DNA of 51,408 nucleotides from Erysipelotrichaceae bacterium. GTDB taxonomy: Bacteria; Bacillota_I; Bacilli_A; Erysipelotrichales; Erysipelotrichaceae. Within the stretch, counting starts at the first letter, position 1. Each line of letters begins with the position of its first letter. Positions 26,037 through 34,434 of the stretch are shown piece after piece. Under the pieces are notes generated by a model. That model saw only the letters and a list, made by a program, of their open reading frames with translations. It was not told the origin of the DNA and did no database searches. Made by a program: the position numbers and the translations under genes. The stretch spans positions 1 through 51,408 of the forward strand of contig JAFWEP010000041.1 in NCBI GenBank assembly GCA_017512885.1, given 5' to 3'.

Positions 26037-26763
26037 GTCCGCCGTCGATGCGGATGACCGCGTTATTGATGTAGTCGGCTTCCGGACTGATCAGGAAGCG
26101 GATGAGGTAAGCGACTTCCTCCGGTCTCCCGTAACGCTTTACGAGGATCTTTTCCTGTTCCTCCTTTAAGAACTCTTCGTCATAACCTTCCAGTTCACTC
26201 TCGGTGCCGATGAAGCCGGGAGCCACGGCATTGACATGGACCTCCGGAGACAGCTGCATAGCCAGATCGTGGGTGAGGGAGTTCAGAGCGGCCTTGGAGG
26301 CATCATAGTCGAAGCACATCGGGAAGTAGGTGTTGATGCCGTTGGTCGAAGAGATGTTGATGATGCGGCCATAACCTCTTTCCTTCATGCCCCGGCAGAC
26401 GCTCCTCGCACAGTTATAGGCGCCTACCACATTCACATCCAGGACCCGGCGGAATTCTTCCGCCGTTTTTTCCCGGAAGAGATTGGGCAGGTCAATGGCG
26501 GCATTGTTGATGAGGATATCGACGGGAGAGAGCTTCTCTTCGATCTCAGCGATCATCCTTTCGACTTCTTCCTCTTTCGAGACATCAGCCTGTACAGTCA
26601 GGCAGGGGACGGAATACGTTTCAGCGATCGTTTTCCGGAGCTCTTCTGCTTCCTTCGCGGAAGTCAGGTAATTGATGACGATCGCATAACCGGCTTTGGC
26701 CAGTTCCAGAGCAGTGGCTCTGCCGATGCCTTTGGCAGCACCGGTGATCAGTACGGTCTTCAT
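26020..26763 (-). CDS. Short-chain dehydrogenase/reductase (FabG-like)
   Basis: This 247-residue classical SDR has the NAD(P) site TGAAKGIG at 7-14, NNAA at 86-89, catalytic Ser near 138-139, and Tyr 153/Lys 157 in YDASK. The C-terminal DGG is typical. It reduces or oxidises a carbonyl or hydroxyl group; FabG-like 3-oxoacyl-ACP reduction is possible, but the sequence does not fix the substrate. The start has no Shine-Dalgarno sequence: its upstream bases are the T tract and hairpin of the EF-P terminator. Expression may come from read-through or a promoter inside efp. Confidence 0.88.
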   Translation of the reverse strand: MKTVLITGAAKGIGRATALELAKAGYAIVINYLTSAKEAEELRKTIAETYSVPCLTVQADVSKEEEVERMIAEIEEKLSPVDILINNAAIDLPNLFREKTAEEFRRVLDVNVVGAYNCARSVCRGMKERGYGRIINISSTNGINTYFPMCFDYDASKAALNSLTHDLAMQLSPEVHVNAVAPGFIGTESELEGYDEEFLKEEQEKILVKRYGRPEEVAYLIRFLISPEADYINNAVIRIDGGQKGSV

Positions 26764-26766
26764 AAC

Positions 26767-26794
26767 GAAAAAAAGAGCTTAGTGACTAAGCTCT
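26767..26794 (-). terminator. Rho-independent terminator of efp, overlapping its stop codon
   Basis: Read on the minus strand, AGAGCTTAG and CTAAGCTCT form a 9-bp stem with a three-base loop, followed by a T run. The efp stop TAG (26786-26788) lies within the stem. Confidence 0.88.
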
Positions 26795-27343
26795 CGAAGA
26801 ATACGATCCGTCTGCCGTAGAGACGATGATGTGCTCACCCTGATCGATGAACTGCGGAACGCGCAGAGTAAGACCGGTGTTGGTCACCGCATCCTTGGTC
26901 TGGGTGGAGGGAGCGCCCTTGATGGCCGGGGTCGTTTCTTCAACGATCAGTTCGACCTTATCCGGAACGTTGAGGGTCAGCAGATCTTCTTCGAAGAAGA
27001 CCAGATAGACGCTCATGGATTCGACCAGGTAGTACTTGTTGGTGCCGACCTGTTCTGCCGAGAGCTCATAGGTCTCGTAGGATTCGCTGTCCATGAAGTA
27101 ATAAACATCATCCATGGCATAGGTGTAGGTAGCCGCTCTGCGGGTGATGGTCGCCTGCTCGAAGGTCACGTTGGCGTTGTAGTTCTTTTCCAGCGTGTTG
27201 CCGTTACGCAGATTCTTCATCTTCGTACGCAGGATCGCTGCACCCTTGCCGGGTTTGACGTGCTGGAAGTCGAGGACCTGCCAGGGGTCGCCGTCGATGA
27301 TGAGCGTCAGTCCAGTTTTGAAATCGCCTGCTTCAATAGCCAT
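26786..27343 (-). CDS. efp: Elongation factor P
   Basis: This 185-residue protein is a full-length EF-P. It binds between the P and E sites and rescues ribosomes stalled at polyproline. The KOW-like domain I carries the loop KPGKGAAILRTK, with the modifiable Lys at position 33; domain III ends in TGLTLRVPQFIDQGEHIIVSTADGSYSSRA. The Pro-rich surface proteins in this window would be expected clients (inference). A minus-strand promoter (TTGCGT, 17 bases, TAGAAT) lies at 27406-27378. The terminator overlaps the stop codon. Confidence 0.96.
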   Translation of the reverse strand: MAIEAGDFKTGLTLIIDGDPWQVLDFQHVKPGKGAAILRTKMKNLRNGNTLEKNYNANVTFEQATITRRAATYTYAMDDVYYFMDSESYETYELSAEQVGTNKYYLVESMSVYLVFFEEDLLTLNVPDKVELIVEETTPAIKGAPSTQTKDAVTNTGLTLRVPQFIDQGEHIIVSTADGSYSSRA

Positions 27344-27377
27344 ACTTTTTTACCGCCTTTATCTATTTTGCGCCTTT

Positions 27378-27406
27378 ATTCTATCAATTTTCATTGGTAT
27401 ACGCAA
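27378..27406 (-). promoter_or_regulatory. Likely sigma-A-type promoter of efp
   Basis: On the minus strand TTGCGT (27406-27401), a 17-base spacer and TAGAAT (27383-27378). It lies in the gap between the PnuC-family gene and efp. Confidence 0.5.
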
Positions 27407-27411
27407 ACCCG

Positions 27412-28632
27412 TCAGAACAGGGCCGGAGCTTCTTCTTTATGTTCCCGGATATAACGGGTCCATTTGATGTAACCGTAGGTCGTATTGGTGAAATAACCGA
27501 GCTTCAGGATCAGCAGGACATACTGACCGGCCAGGATGTTCATGACCGCTTCCAGAGCTGCACAGATGTACCAGGCGATCCACTGCTCCCGCAGACGGAA
27601 GAAGATGAAGAGCCCGTTGGCGATGCCGACTGCGGAAGCGCAGGCATCGAGGTAGATCATGGCGGTCTCCAGTGTTCTGTTGTTTCCTAAGAAGTCGGTA
27701 CGGATATCCAGTCCGCTCAGGAAATAACCGACACCGACCGTCCAGACGAGGATGGCCAGGATGATCAGCGCTTCCTGCCAGCCCTTCAGTCTTCTGACAG
27801 CCGTCAGTTCCTCATCCTCGTCGTCTTTGTGCCTGCTCCAGTTGATGTAGCTGAGGATATCAATGGGGATCCAGAAGAGGAGGGTCACGACCATCGTCGC
27901 AAAGCGGTACATCAGGACCAGTGAGATCGCGATCTCGGTGATCTCTACCAGGAGCGAGACCAGGAAGTTGTAGCGGGACTGCTTGGAGATCAGCAGTTCG
28001 CAGAGGATGTTCAAGAAGGTATCCAGCAGGTACAGCAGCATGATCACCACGCCGTTGACTCCGTTGGCGCTCTCTTCCGGGAAGAGGACCGAGAAGATCG
28101 TAGCCAGTACCATGATGGACAGGAACCAGCATTTCTCATAGGTCGTAAAGACCTTTGAGAAGAAGAGCACGATCGCCAGGGAGAGAGACAGGATGATCAG
28201 GGAGATGCCCAGGTTGAAGATCGGCATGGAATCGACAGCGGTGACCTGTTTGTATTCGTAGCGGACTTCATTGACGGAAGGATCGGGATGATCGAAGAAT
28301 AAGCGGGTACCGTCTGCCGTTCTATAGATATAAGCGGTCATCGTCTCCGGCAGTTCTTCGAAAGTCTCCGGGGAAGTACGGATGATCATCTCGTCGGCAT
28401 CGCTGCTGTAAGTGATCTCACAGACGGAGAGCTCTTCGTCGCATTCCGCTTCCGGATCGATGAACATCTCTGCGCTGCCGTCAGCGGTCACGCTGCCGGG
28501 ATCGGCATTGACCCGGTTCGTTCCGCTCAGAAAGGAAAAAACAGATCCACAGAGCAGCAGGATCAGCAGGATCGTTTCGGCGATCCGCAGTTTCTTATTG
28601 GGTTCCATATTCGTTTTGAAAAAATTGACCAT
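27412..28632 (-). CDS. PnuC-family transporter with N-terminal extension
   Basis: This 406-residue membrane protein has a C-terminal half (about 240-400) that fits PnuC: LKGWQEALIILAILVWTVGVGYFL, YLDACASAVGIANGLFIFFRLREQWIAWYI and LKLGYFTNTTYGYIKWTRYIREH. PnuC proteins move nicotinamide riboside, thiamine or riboflavin by facilitated diffusion. The first half is unusual: one membrane helix, an extracellular acidic region of about 100 residues, then further helices. I chose ATG 28632 with a GAGG ribosome binding site over a TTG at 28647. The substrate is not determined; no riboswitch is seen upstream. Confidence 0.75.
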   Translation of the reverse strand: MVNFFKTNMEPNKKLRIAETILLILLLCGSVFSFLSGTNRVNADPGSVTADGSAEMFIDPEAECDEELSVCEITYSSDADEMIIRTSPETFEELPETMTAYIYRTADGTRLFFDHPDPSVNEVRYEYKQVTAVDSMPIFNLGISLIILSLSLAIVLFFSKVFTTYEKCWFLSIMVLATIFSVLFPEESANGVNGVVIMLLYLLDTFLNILCELLISKQSRYNFLVSLLVEITEIAISLVLMYRFATMVVTLLFWIPIDILSYINWSRHKDDEDEELTAVRRLKGWQEALIILAILVWTVGVGYFLSGLDIRTDFLGNNRTLETAMIYLDACASAVGIANGLFIFFRLREQWIAWYICAALEAVMNILAGQYVLLILKLGYFTNTTYGYIKWTRYIREHKEEAPALF

Positions 28633-28685
28633 AATAAAAGACCTCAAGAGTCATTCTATTTCAAAAACAGGAAGTGCACAATGAT

Positions 28686-29003
28686 TTACTGTTCTGAGGA
28701 AGTCAGGGGAGGCTGTTTTTCGGTATGGCAGGGGATGATCTGCTGCAGTTCCTCCTGCAGGGACTCCCGCAGCTGCCGCAGGTCCAGTTCATTCTGCAGA
28801 CGCAGGAAGTAATCATCGGAGACGCCGAAATAGCGTCCCAGACGCAGAGAAGTATCGGCGCTGATCCGGCGGCGGTCATGCAGGATATCCTGGATACGCG
28901 AGACCGGTACATGGATATCGTTGCCCAGACGGTACGCACTGATCCCGTAAGGCTTCATGAATTCTTCCTGCAGGATCTCGCTCAGTTTCGGTGTAGGGAT
29001 CAT
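28686..29003 (-). CDS. HigA/VapI-type HTH antitoxin, without an adjacent toxin
   Basis: This 105-residue protein has an XRE-type helix-turn-helix of the HigA addiction-antidote family: EFMKPYGISAYRLGNDIHVPVSRIQDILHDRRRISADTSLRLGRYFG. HigA normally neutralises HigB and represses the operon. HigB genes usually lie just upstream of higA; here the 166 bases upstream hold no ORF of that size, and the next gene encodes a lipoprotein. It is therefore an orphan or has become a stand-alone regulator. The ribosome binding site is AAGGAGGCAC. Confidence 0.82.
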   Translation of the reverse strand: MIPTPKLSEILQEEFMKPYGISAYRLGNDIHVPVSRIQDILHDRRRISADTSLRLGRYFGVSDDYFLRLQNELDLRQLRESLQEELQQIIPCHTEKQPPLTSSEQ

Positions 29004-29043
29004 CTGTGCCTCCTTGCGGCCGCTGATGGACAGCGGTCAGTGT

Positions 29044-29088
29044 ATCTGTTTCTATTATATATGTATAAAATGTACACGTATAACAGAT
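29044..29088 (-). promoter_or_regulatory. Promoter and inverted repeats upstream of the HigA-type gene
   Basis: On the minus strand a TATAAT -10 lies at 29059-29054. The inverted repeat TGTA-TAAAATG-TACA (29062-29076) covers the -10/-35 spacer. An outer pair, ATCTGTT (29044-29050) and AACAGAT (29082-29088), flanks the whole promoter. Autoregulation by the HTH protein is a reasonable inference. Confidence 0.45.
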
Positions 29089-29120
29089 ATATCCCGTTCT
29101 GTCTTTGCGCCTCTTCCGGG

Positions 29121-29149
29121 AAAAGAAAAAGTCTTCCAAAGAAGACTTT
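29121..29149 (-). terminator. Rho-independent terminator of the lipoprotein gene
   Basis: AAAGTCTTC (29128-29136) and GAAGACTTT (29141-29149) form a 9-bp stem. On the minus strand a T-rich tail follows. Confidence 0.85.
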
Positions 29150-29169
29150 CAGTCAGATCGTTTCTGTGA

Positions 29170-29838
29170 TCAGTCGATGCGTTCGATCGTCTTGTGGATG
29201 ATCTTGATGCAGTCGCGGACAGTCGAAACGCTGTAGGCGGGATCGAAGACGATGCTGAAGTAGGCATCGTCCGTCCATTCGTAGACATATAAGATGATGT
29301 AGTCGACCTCGTTGCCGTCTTTATCCAGGACATCGCAGGCGATATGGCGGTAGCGCAGACCGTTTGCGGTCTCCTGAACGCCTTCATCGGCGTTGTAGAG
29401 TTTCATCGTTACGTCTTGGAATACCTGCGCCTCATTCATGTAATCGATGAAGACTTCTGCGAGATCTTCGGACTCGATCGAGAAGCCTTCCGGCAGGGCA
29501 TAGCCTTTTTCTTCCGGAGCGAGCTTCAGGAAGAAGATATTGATCGGTCCTCTGTCGGAATCGACCATATAGGATCCGTTTTCCTGCTTTTCCCAGTCTT
29601 TGGGGACCATGAAGCGGAAGGCATCGCCAACGGTCCTTTCGACCATGTCATCATTTGTTTCCGGAGCTGCGGTCGGCTCCGGTTCGGCGGTCGTTTCCGG
29701 TTCCTTCGTTTCTTCGACGGGCGCTTCCGTTTCTGCTGTTTCTTCCTTGGAAGGTTCCTGCGAAGCAGAGCTGCTGCCGCAGGCAGCCAGGCTCAGCAGC
29801 ATCAGCGCACACAGCAAGAGCGTAATAATTCTTTTCAT
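29170..29838 (-). CDS. Lipoprotein of unknown function
   Basis: This 222-residue protein starts at ATG 29838 with a strong GGAGGAACGAAATG site; upstream in-frame ATGs lack one. A lipobox (LSLAAC) precedes a Ser/Glu/Thr/Pro-rich linker of about 50 residues. The globular part (VGDAFRFMVPKDWEKQENGSYMV onward) resembles small beta-sandwich lipoproteins of the PsbP/LpqN-like type, but I do not assign a family. It is exposed on the outer face of the membrane. No partner gene is evident. Confidence 0.75.
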   Translation of the reverse strand: MKRIITLLLCALMLLSLAACGSSSASQEPSKEETAETEAPVEETKEPETTAEPEPTAAPETNDDMVERTVGDAFRFMVPKDWEKQENGSYMVDSDRGPINIFFLKLAPEEKGYALPEGFSIESEDLAEVFIDYMNEAQVFQDVTMKLYNADEGVQETANGLRYRHIACDVLDKDGNEVDYIILYVYEWTDDAYFSIVFDPAYSVSTVRDCIKIIHKTIERID

Positions 29839-30152
29839 TTCGTTCCTCCGATTTCCTCTTGTAGAGATCATTTTCATTATATGCAATTTATTCAGGAAAA
29901 AGAAAAGAACTCCGCAGAAATGCCGGTGTCTGCCGGAACGTTCGAAGCAGGCGACCCGTCAGGACCTGCGCTTCTGTTACAACAGACATAAGAAGGTACG
30001 TTCACAGATCACGAAAGAGGATAAACGTATGGAACAGAAACGGATCACGGTCGCCGCAGCGGGTGAAAAAGAACGGGGAAAAACATGTCTGACCGCAGCA
30101 TATCCATATCACGGAATGGCTGGAGAAGGCTGCAGAACTGCTTGAGGAATAG
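29839..30152. other. Intergenic region without an intact gene
   Basis: These 314 bases lie between the lipoprotein start and a frameshifted ORF. Short open stretches in different frames (for example one encoding ITEWLEKAAELLEE just before 30152) are broken by stops. They may be debris of an older gene. I see no clear hairpin, tRNA or repeat. Confidence 0.4.
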
Positions 30153-30672
30153 ATGAAAGAAGTGACAGAATACTTTACGGTCATTGGAAAAGACGGGGGT
30201 CTTAGATGACAACTGTTTCTGTGTGAAGGAAGACGAACAAGATGAAGGCATCTCTTTTAAGCCTGCAGAACTCATTGAAGATGAGATGACCGTACTAAAA
30301 GAAGAGATCGACCGATGGGAACTGATCGATACATACAGGAACGTGTATGAAGACCTGGCTTATAACGACAAGAGCGTAAGCGAAGGGGAGAAAGTCATCA
30401 CCGATGAACTGCCGGTCAGCTTTCTCACCGGCAGTCATTCTTCCAATCAGGTTCGGGGCGGCTATCTTCTGGATCAGGGCAGGTTTATCGGCTATATCCT
30501 GGATCTCGGAAGTACGTCGAGTTTCGGCATGTCCGTTACACACAGTGAATCCCTCGGCATCCTATTTACCGACGGAAGAAAGATCGGGAAAACAAACAAG
30601 ATTGCAAACGTTGCTCAAAATGAGCAGCGTTTTCTTTTGGTACAGGTTCCTGTTTGCAGAGATGTTCGGTAA
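30153..30672 (+). pseudogene. Frameshifted ORF of unknown function
   Basis: An ATG at 30153 with a GAGG site opens MKEVTEYFTVIGKDGG and stops at 30209. The rest (from TTG 30184, ending at 30672) continues in another frame as DDNCFCVKEDEQDEGIS and onward. Deleting one G from the GGGGG run at 30195-30199 would join both parts. Near the 3' end a terminator-like hairpin lies inside the frame, so the last 20 or so residues are probably not native. I recognise no family. A sequencing error in the G run is the alternative to real decay. Confidence 0.5.
30606..30638 (+). terminator. Terminator-like hairpin inside the end of the frameshifted ORF
   Basis: AAACGTTGCTC (30606-30616) and GAGCAGCGTTT (30622-30632) pair with one G-T wobble, followed by TCTTTT. 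Confidence 0.7.
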
Positions 30673-30709
30673 TGTTTTAAAAAATCAAAATCCGGAATAA
30701 TCAATCCCT

Positions 30710-30765
30710 CCCTTCTGTGATCGTCTGATGTTTAGGATCGTGATAACAGAAGGGTCATTTTCTTT
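30710..30765 (+). terminator. Possible second terminator hairpin
   Basis: CCCTTCTGT (30710-30718) pairs with ACAGAAGGG (30746-30754). Inner GATC pairs shorten the loop, and TCATTTTCTTT follows. Confidence 0.6.
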
Positions 30766-30838
30766 ATCTGAGATGATCACCCACGCATAAGTTCAGAGTG
30801 CCGGAAAAACTGGTTGGTAAAATCATACGAAGTTGTGA

Positions 30839-30874
30839 GATAATCTATTCAGTTAGTTATGGCTAACTGAATAG
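30839..30874 (+). promoter_or_regulatory. -10 box and perfect 12-bp palindromic operator of the ABC transporter pair
   Basis: GATAAT at 30839-30844 is immediately followed by CTATTCAGTTAG (30845-30856), TTATGG and CTAACTGAATAG (30863-30874). The palindrome covers the expected transcription start, and no T tract follows, so a repressor operator fits better than a terminator. The GTTAG/CTAAC half-sites recall DtxR/IdeR-type iron boxes, but the six-base spacing differs. The regulator is not encoded next to it. Confidence 0.6.
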
Positions 30875-30889
30875 ACAGGAGTATATCGT

Positions 30890-32692
30890 ATGGAAGAAAA
30901 GAAACAGAATAATCTATCCGTTCTTCTTGACTATGCAGGCGCTTATAAAGGACTTACCTTCGCCGGCATGGCTTTATCGGCACTGAGCATGGTACTGGGC
31001 ATGCTGCCGTATGTATGCATCTGGCTCGTACTGAGAGATCTGATCTCTGCCGCGCCGGACTATAGCAATGCCGTTAACATTTCCAAATATGCCTGGATGG
31101 CTTTCTGGTCTGCTTTTGCAGGAATAGCTGTATATTTCTGTTCATTGATGTGTACGCATCTGGCGGCTTTCAGAACGGCATCAAACATTCGTAAACAGGG
31201 AATAGCCCATCTGATGAAGACGCCTTTGGGTTTTTTCGACAATAATGCTTCAGGTTTATTAAGAAATAAGCTGGACAGCGGAGCTGCAGATACGGAGACC
31301 CTCTTGGCACACAACCTTGCTGACATCGTCGGCACTGCAGCCATGTTCCTGACGCTGATCGTCCTTATGGTCGTGTTCGACTGGCGAATGGGACTCGCTT
31401 GTATGCTGGCGGGGATCGTATCTGTCGGAGCGCTGTTCTCCATGATGGGCGGTAAGAATGCGCAATTGATGGCTGAGTATCAGGCTGCCCAGGACGTCAT
31501 GGCCAAGGCCGGGACCGAATATGTGCGCGGCATTCCGGTCGTAAAGGTCTTTCAGCAGACAGTCTACTCCTTTAAGGCGTTTGAAAAAGCCATCAACGAC
31601 TATAGCGCAAAGGCTGAACACTATCAGGCGGATATATGTAAAGTTCCGCAGGCTGTAAATCTGACAGCTACGGAAGGTTCTTTCGTCTTCCTTGTTCCTG
31701 TCGCCCTTGTCATGGCATCTTCCGCATTGAATGCCGGAAATTTTATACAGTTTGTTGTCAACTTTGCCTTTTACAGCGTTTTTTCAGCGGTGATCTCCAC
31801 TGCTCTTGCAAGGATCATGTTCGGTGCCAGCGGAATGATGCTGGCAGATACGGCACTTATGAGGATCAGCCAGGTAATGAGGGCACCGGTCCTTCCCCTC
31901 TCGCATAAGGATCTTATCCCTGCTGGAAACAGTATCGAATTCGATCATGTTTCCTTCACTTATGATGGAAACGATCATCCGGCACTTGATGACGTGTCTT
32001 TTAAAGTGGATGACGGTGAGACCGTAGCCCTTGTTGGACCTTCAGGAGGCGGGAAGACTACCGCTGCCTCACTCATTCCCAGATTCTGGGATGTCAGTAG
32101 CGGCACTGTCAGAATAGGCAGTGCGGATGTGAGGGATATCGATCCGCATACTCTGATGGAACGTGTTGCCTTTGTGTTCCAGAATGATCACCTCTTTAAA
32201 ACCACAGTCCTGGAAAACGTCAGGGCAGCCAGACCTCAGGCAAGTGAAACCGAAGTCTATGAGGCACTTTCCGCCGCTCAGTGTGATGATATCATCACCA
32301 AGCTGCCGGACGGGATCCATACTCAGATCAATGCTTCCGGAGTATTTCTTTCCGGCGGGGAGCAGCAAAGGATCGCTCTTGCCAGAGCGATAATCAAGGA
32401 TGCGCCGATCATTGTGCTGGATGAGGCGACAGCTTTCGCAGATCCGGAAAATGAGGTAAAGATCCAGAAAGCTCTGAAGAACCTGACCAGAAACAAGACT
32501 GTCATCATGATCGCTCACAGACTTTCCACCGTCGTATCGGCAGACAGGATACTGGTCCTGGAAAACGGAAAGCTTATCGAGGAAGGTGCACACAATGAAC
32601 TGCTGAAAAAGGAAGGAAAATACGCTCAGATGTGGAAAGAATACAACCGGGCTCTCAGCTGGAAGATCGGCACAGAAAAGGAGGCAGCTTAA
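30890..32692 (+). CDS. ABC transporter half (exporter fold, permease fused to ATPase), first subunit
   Basis: This 600-residue protein joins a six-helix ABC exporter-type membrane domain (1-330) to an ATPase. Walker A is GPSGGGKTT (near 383), the signature is LSGGEQQR (near 487), Walker B with Glu is IIVLDEATAFADPENE, and the H-loop is IAHRLST. It partners with the gene at 32692, which overlaps by one base, so the pair most likely forms a heterodimer. Pairs of this length resemble YbtP/YbtQ- and IrtAB-type siderophore importers as well as multidrug exporters; direction and substrate cannot be read with certainty. AGGAG precedes the ATG. Confidence 0.88.
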   Translation: MEEKKQNNLSVLLDYAGAYKGLTFAGMALSALSMVLGMLPYVCIWLVLRDLISAAPDYSNAVNISKYAWMAFWSAFAGIAVYFCSLMCTHLAAFRTASNIRKQGIAHLMKTPLGFFDNNASGLLRNKLDSGAADTETLLAHNLADIVGTAAMFLTLIVLMVVFDWRMGLACMLAGIVSVGALFSMMGGKNAQLMAEYQAAQDVMAKAGTEYVRGIPVVKVFQQTVYSFKAFEKAINDYSAKAEHYQADICKVPQAVNLTATEGSFVFLVPVALVMASSALNAGNFIQFVVNFAFYSVFSAVISTALARIMFGASGMMLADTALMRISQVMRAPVLPLSHKDLIPAGNSIEFDHVSFTYDGNDHPALDDVSFKVDDGETVALVGPSGGGKTTAASLIPRFWDVSSGTVRIGSADVRDIDPHTLMERVAFVFQNDHLFKTTVLENVRAARPQASETEVYEALSAAQCDDIITKLPDGIHTQINASGVFLSGGEQQRIALARAIIKDAPIIVLDEATAFADPENEVKIQKALKNLTRNKTVIMIAHRLSTVVSADRILVLENGKLIEEGAHNELLKKEGKYAQMWKEYNRALSWKIGTEKEAA

Positions 32693-34434
32693 TGTTCGGC
32701 AAGAATTTTCAGAAAACCTATACACTGACTGACAAGGGTTTGAAAAATACCAGAAAAGGAGCTGTCTGGACAGTTATAGTTAATCTTACGGTCATGGCCG
32801 GAGCCGGAATACTTTATCTTCTGATGAAGGATTACATGTCTGTCATTACGGAAGGAAAAGGTCTGCCTGCGGCATTACCTTATATACTTATGCTGATCGT
32901 TTTTCTGATCCTGTCTTTTCTGACCCATCTGGAGCAGTATAAGGCGACATATGGACTGGTATACAGCGAAGTCAGAAATGTCAGAATTTCGCTGGCTGAA
33001 AAGCTTAGAAAACTGCCGCTGGGATACTTTGGAAAGAAAGATCTGGCCGACCTTACCGAAACCATCATGGGTGATGTCAACCGGCTCGAACATGTCTGGT
33101 CTCATTGTCTCGGCTATCTCTATGGAGCTTATATATCAACGGCTGTAATAGCCATAATGCTGTTGATCCGTGATTGGAGACTTGCCATGGCTTGTTTATG
33201 GGGAGTACCTGCAGCATTCGGACTCTTGTTTGGATCACGAAACATTGAAAAACGCAATTCCGAAAGAAACAAACAGGCAGCTGTCGAAGTATCGGACGGA
33301 ATACAGGAAGCGATCGAGAACGTCAGAGAGATCAAGGCAACGAACCAGGAAGAACGTTATCTGAAGTCGCTTTTCGACAAAATAGATAAACACGAGAAGA
33401 TCATGAAACACGGGGAACTTGTAACAGGACTGTTTGTCAACGGAGCCAGCGTTATCATGAGACTGGGCATTGCGACGACGATATTTGCAGCTGTAAGACT
33501 GATCGCTCGCGGACAGATCGATTTCATGACGCTGTTTCTGTTCATGATGGTAATAACCAGAGTCTATGCGCCATTTGACCAATCTTTGGCATTGATCGCC
33601 GAGATGTTCGTCTCTCAGGTATCGGCTAAAAGGCTGAACGAAATATATGATACGAAATCTTATACAGGTTCTGAAGTTTTTGAACCGAAAGGCCATGACA
33701 TCGTTTTCGATGATGTGCATTTTTCTTACAACAGTGAAGAAGTACTGCATGGAGTCAGCTTTACTGCAAAAGAAGGAGAGGTAACGGCTTTGGTCGGCCC
33801 GTCGGGTTCGGGAAAGAGCACCTGTGCCAGGCTGGCAGCACGTCTTTGGGATGTTGCAAAGGGAAACATTACGGTTGGCGGGGTCGATATCAGTGCTGTT
33901 GATTCAGAAGCACTTTTAAAAGACTATTCTATGGTTTTTCAGGATGTAGTTCTCTTTGATGATACAGTCAGAGAAAACATCCGTCTGGGAAAACACGGTG
34001 CCAGCGATGAGGAAGTATATGAGGCAGCCAAAGCGGCAAACTGCCTGGAATTCATTGAGAAACTGCCGCAGGGTTTTGATACACAGATCGGTGAAAACGG
34101 CACAAGATTGTCCGGCGGAGAGAGACAGCGGATCTCGATCGCCAGAGCGTTGCTGAAAGATGCCCCGATCGTTTTGCTTGACGAAGCTACCGCCTCTCTT
34201 GATGTCGAAAATGAGACAAAGGTTCAGAATGCTCTGACAAGACTGCTGGCAGGCAAGACGGTATTAGTGATCGCTCACCGTATGAGAACAGTGGAAAATG
34301 TTGACAAGATCGTTGTCATAAATGAAGGCAAAGTGGCAGAACAGGGAAAGCCGCAAGAACTCTACGAAAAGAAAGACAGTATCTACCGTCATATGCATGA
34401 TCTGCAGACTTTTAGCGCAGACTGGAGCATATGA
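32692..34434 (+). CDS. ABC transporter half (exporter fold, permease fused to ATPase), second subunit
   Basis: This 580-residue half transporter has membrane helices in residues 20-310 and the ATPase from about 345. It has Walker A GPSGSGKST, signature LSGGERQR, Walker B VLLDEATASLDVENE and H-loop IAHRMRT. The ATG sits in TAATG with the preceding stop and has AAAAGGAGG upstream; an in-frame ATG at 32632 would overlap the first gene by 61 bases and is rejected. It is translationally coupled to its partner. Both genes look more A/T-rich with different codon choices than flanking genes, which fits acquisition. Confidence 0.88.
   Translation: MFGKNFQKTYTLTDKGLKNTRKGAVWTVIVNLTVMAGAGILYLLMKDYMSVITEGKGLPAALPYILMLIVFLILSFLTHLEQYKATYGLVYSEVRNVRISLAEKLRKLPLGYFGKKDLADLTETIMGDVNRLEHVWSHCLGYLYGAYISTAVIAIMLLIRDWRLAMACLWGVPAAFGLLFGSRNIEKRNSERNKQAAVEVSDGIQEAIENVREIKATNQEERYLKSLFDKIDKHEKIMKHGELVTGLFVNGASVIMRLGIATTIFAAVRLIARGQIDFMTLFLFMMVITRVYAPFDQSLALIAEMFVSQVSAKRLNEIYDTKSYTGSEVFEPKGHDIVFDDVHFSYNSEEVLHGVSFTAKEGEVTALVGPSGSGKSTCARLAARLWDVAKGNITVGGVDISAVDSEALLKDYSMVFQDVVLFDDTVRENIRLGKHGASDEEVYEAAKAANCLEFIEKLPQGFDTQIGENGTRLSGGERQRISIARALLKDAPIVLLDEATASLDVENETKVQNALTRLLAGKTVLVIAHRMRTVENVDKIVVINEGKVAEQGKPQELYEKKDSIYRHMHDLQTFSADWSI

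Noticed and set aside
27344-27411. Riboswitch upstream of efp or of the PnuC-family gene
   Set aside because: The gaps are too short and show only promoter-like elements, no conserved aptamer pattern.
30845-30874. 12-bp palindrome as a transcription terminator
   Set aside because: No T tract follows, it lies directly after a -10 box and before a ribosome binding site, so an operator is the better reading.
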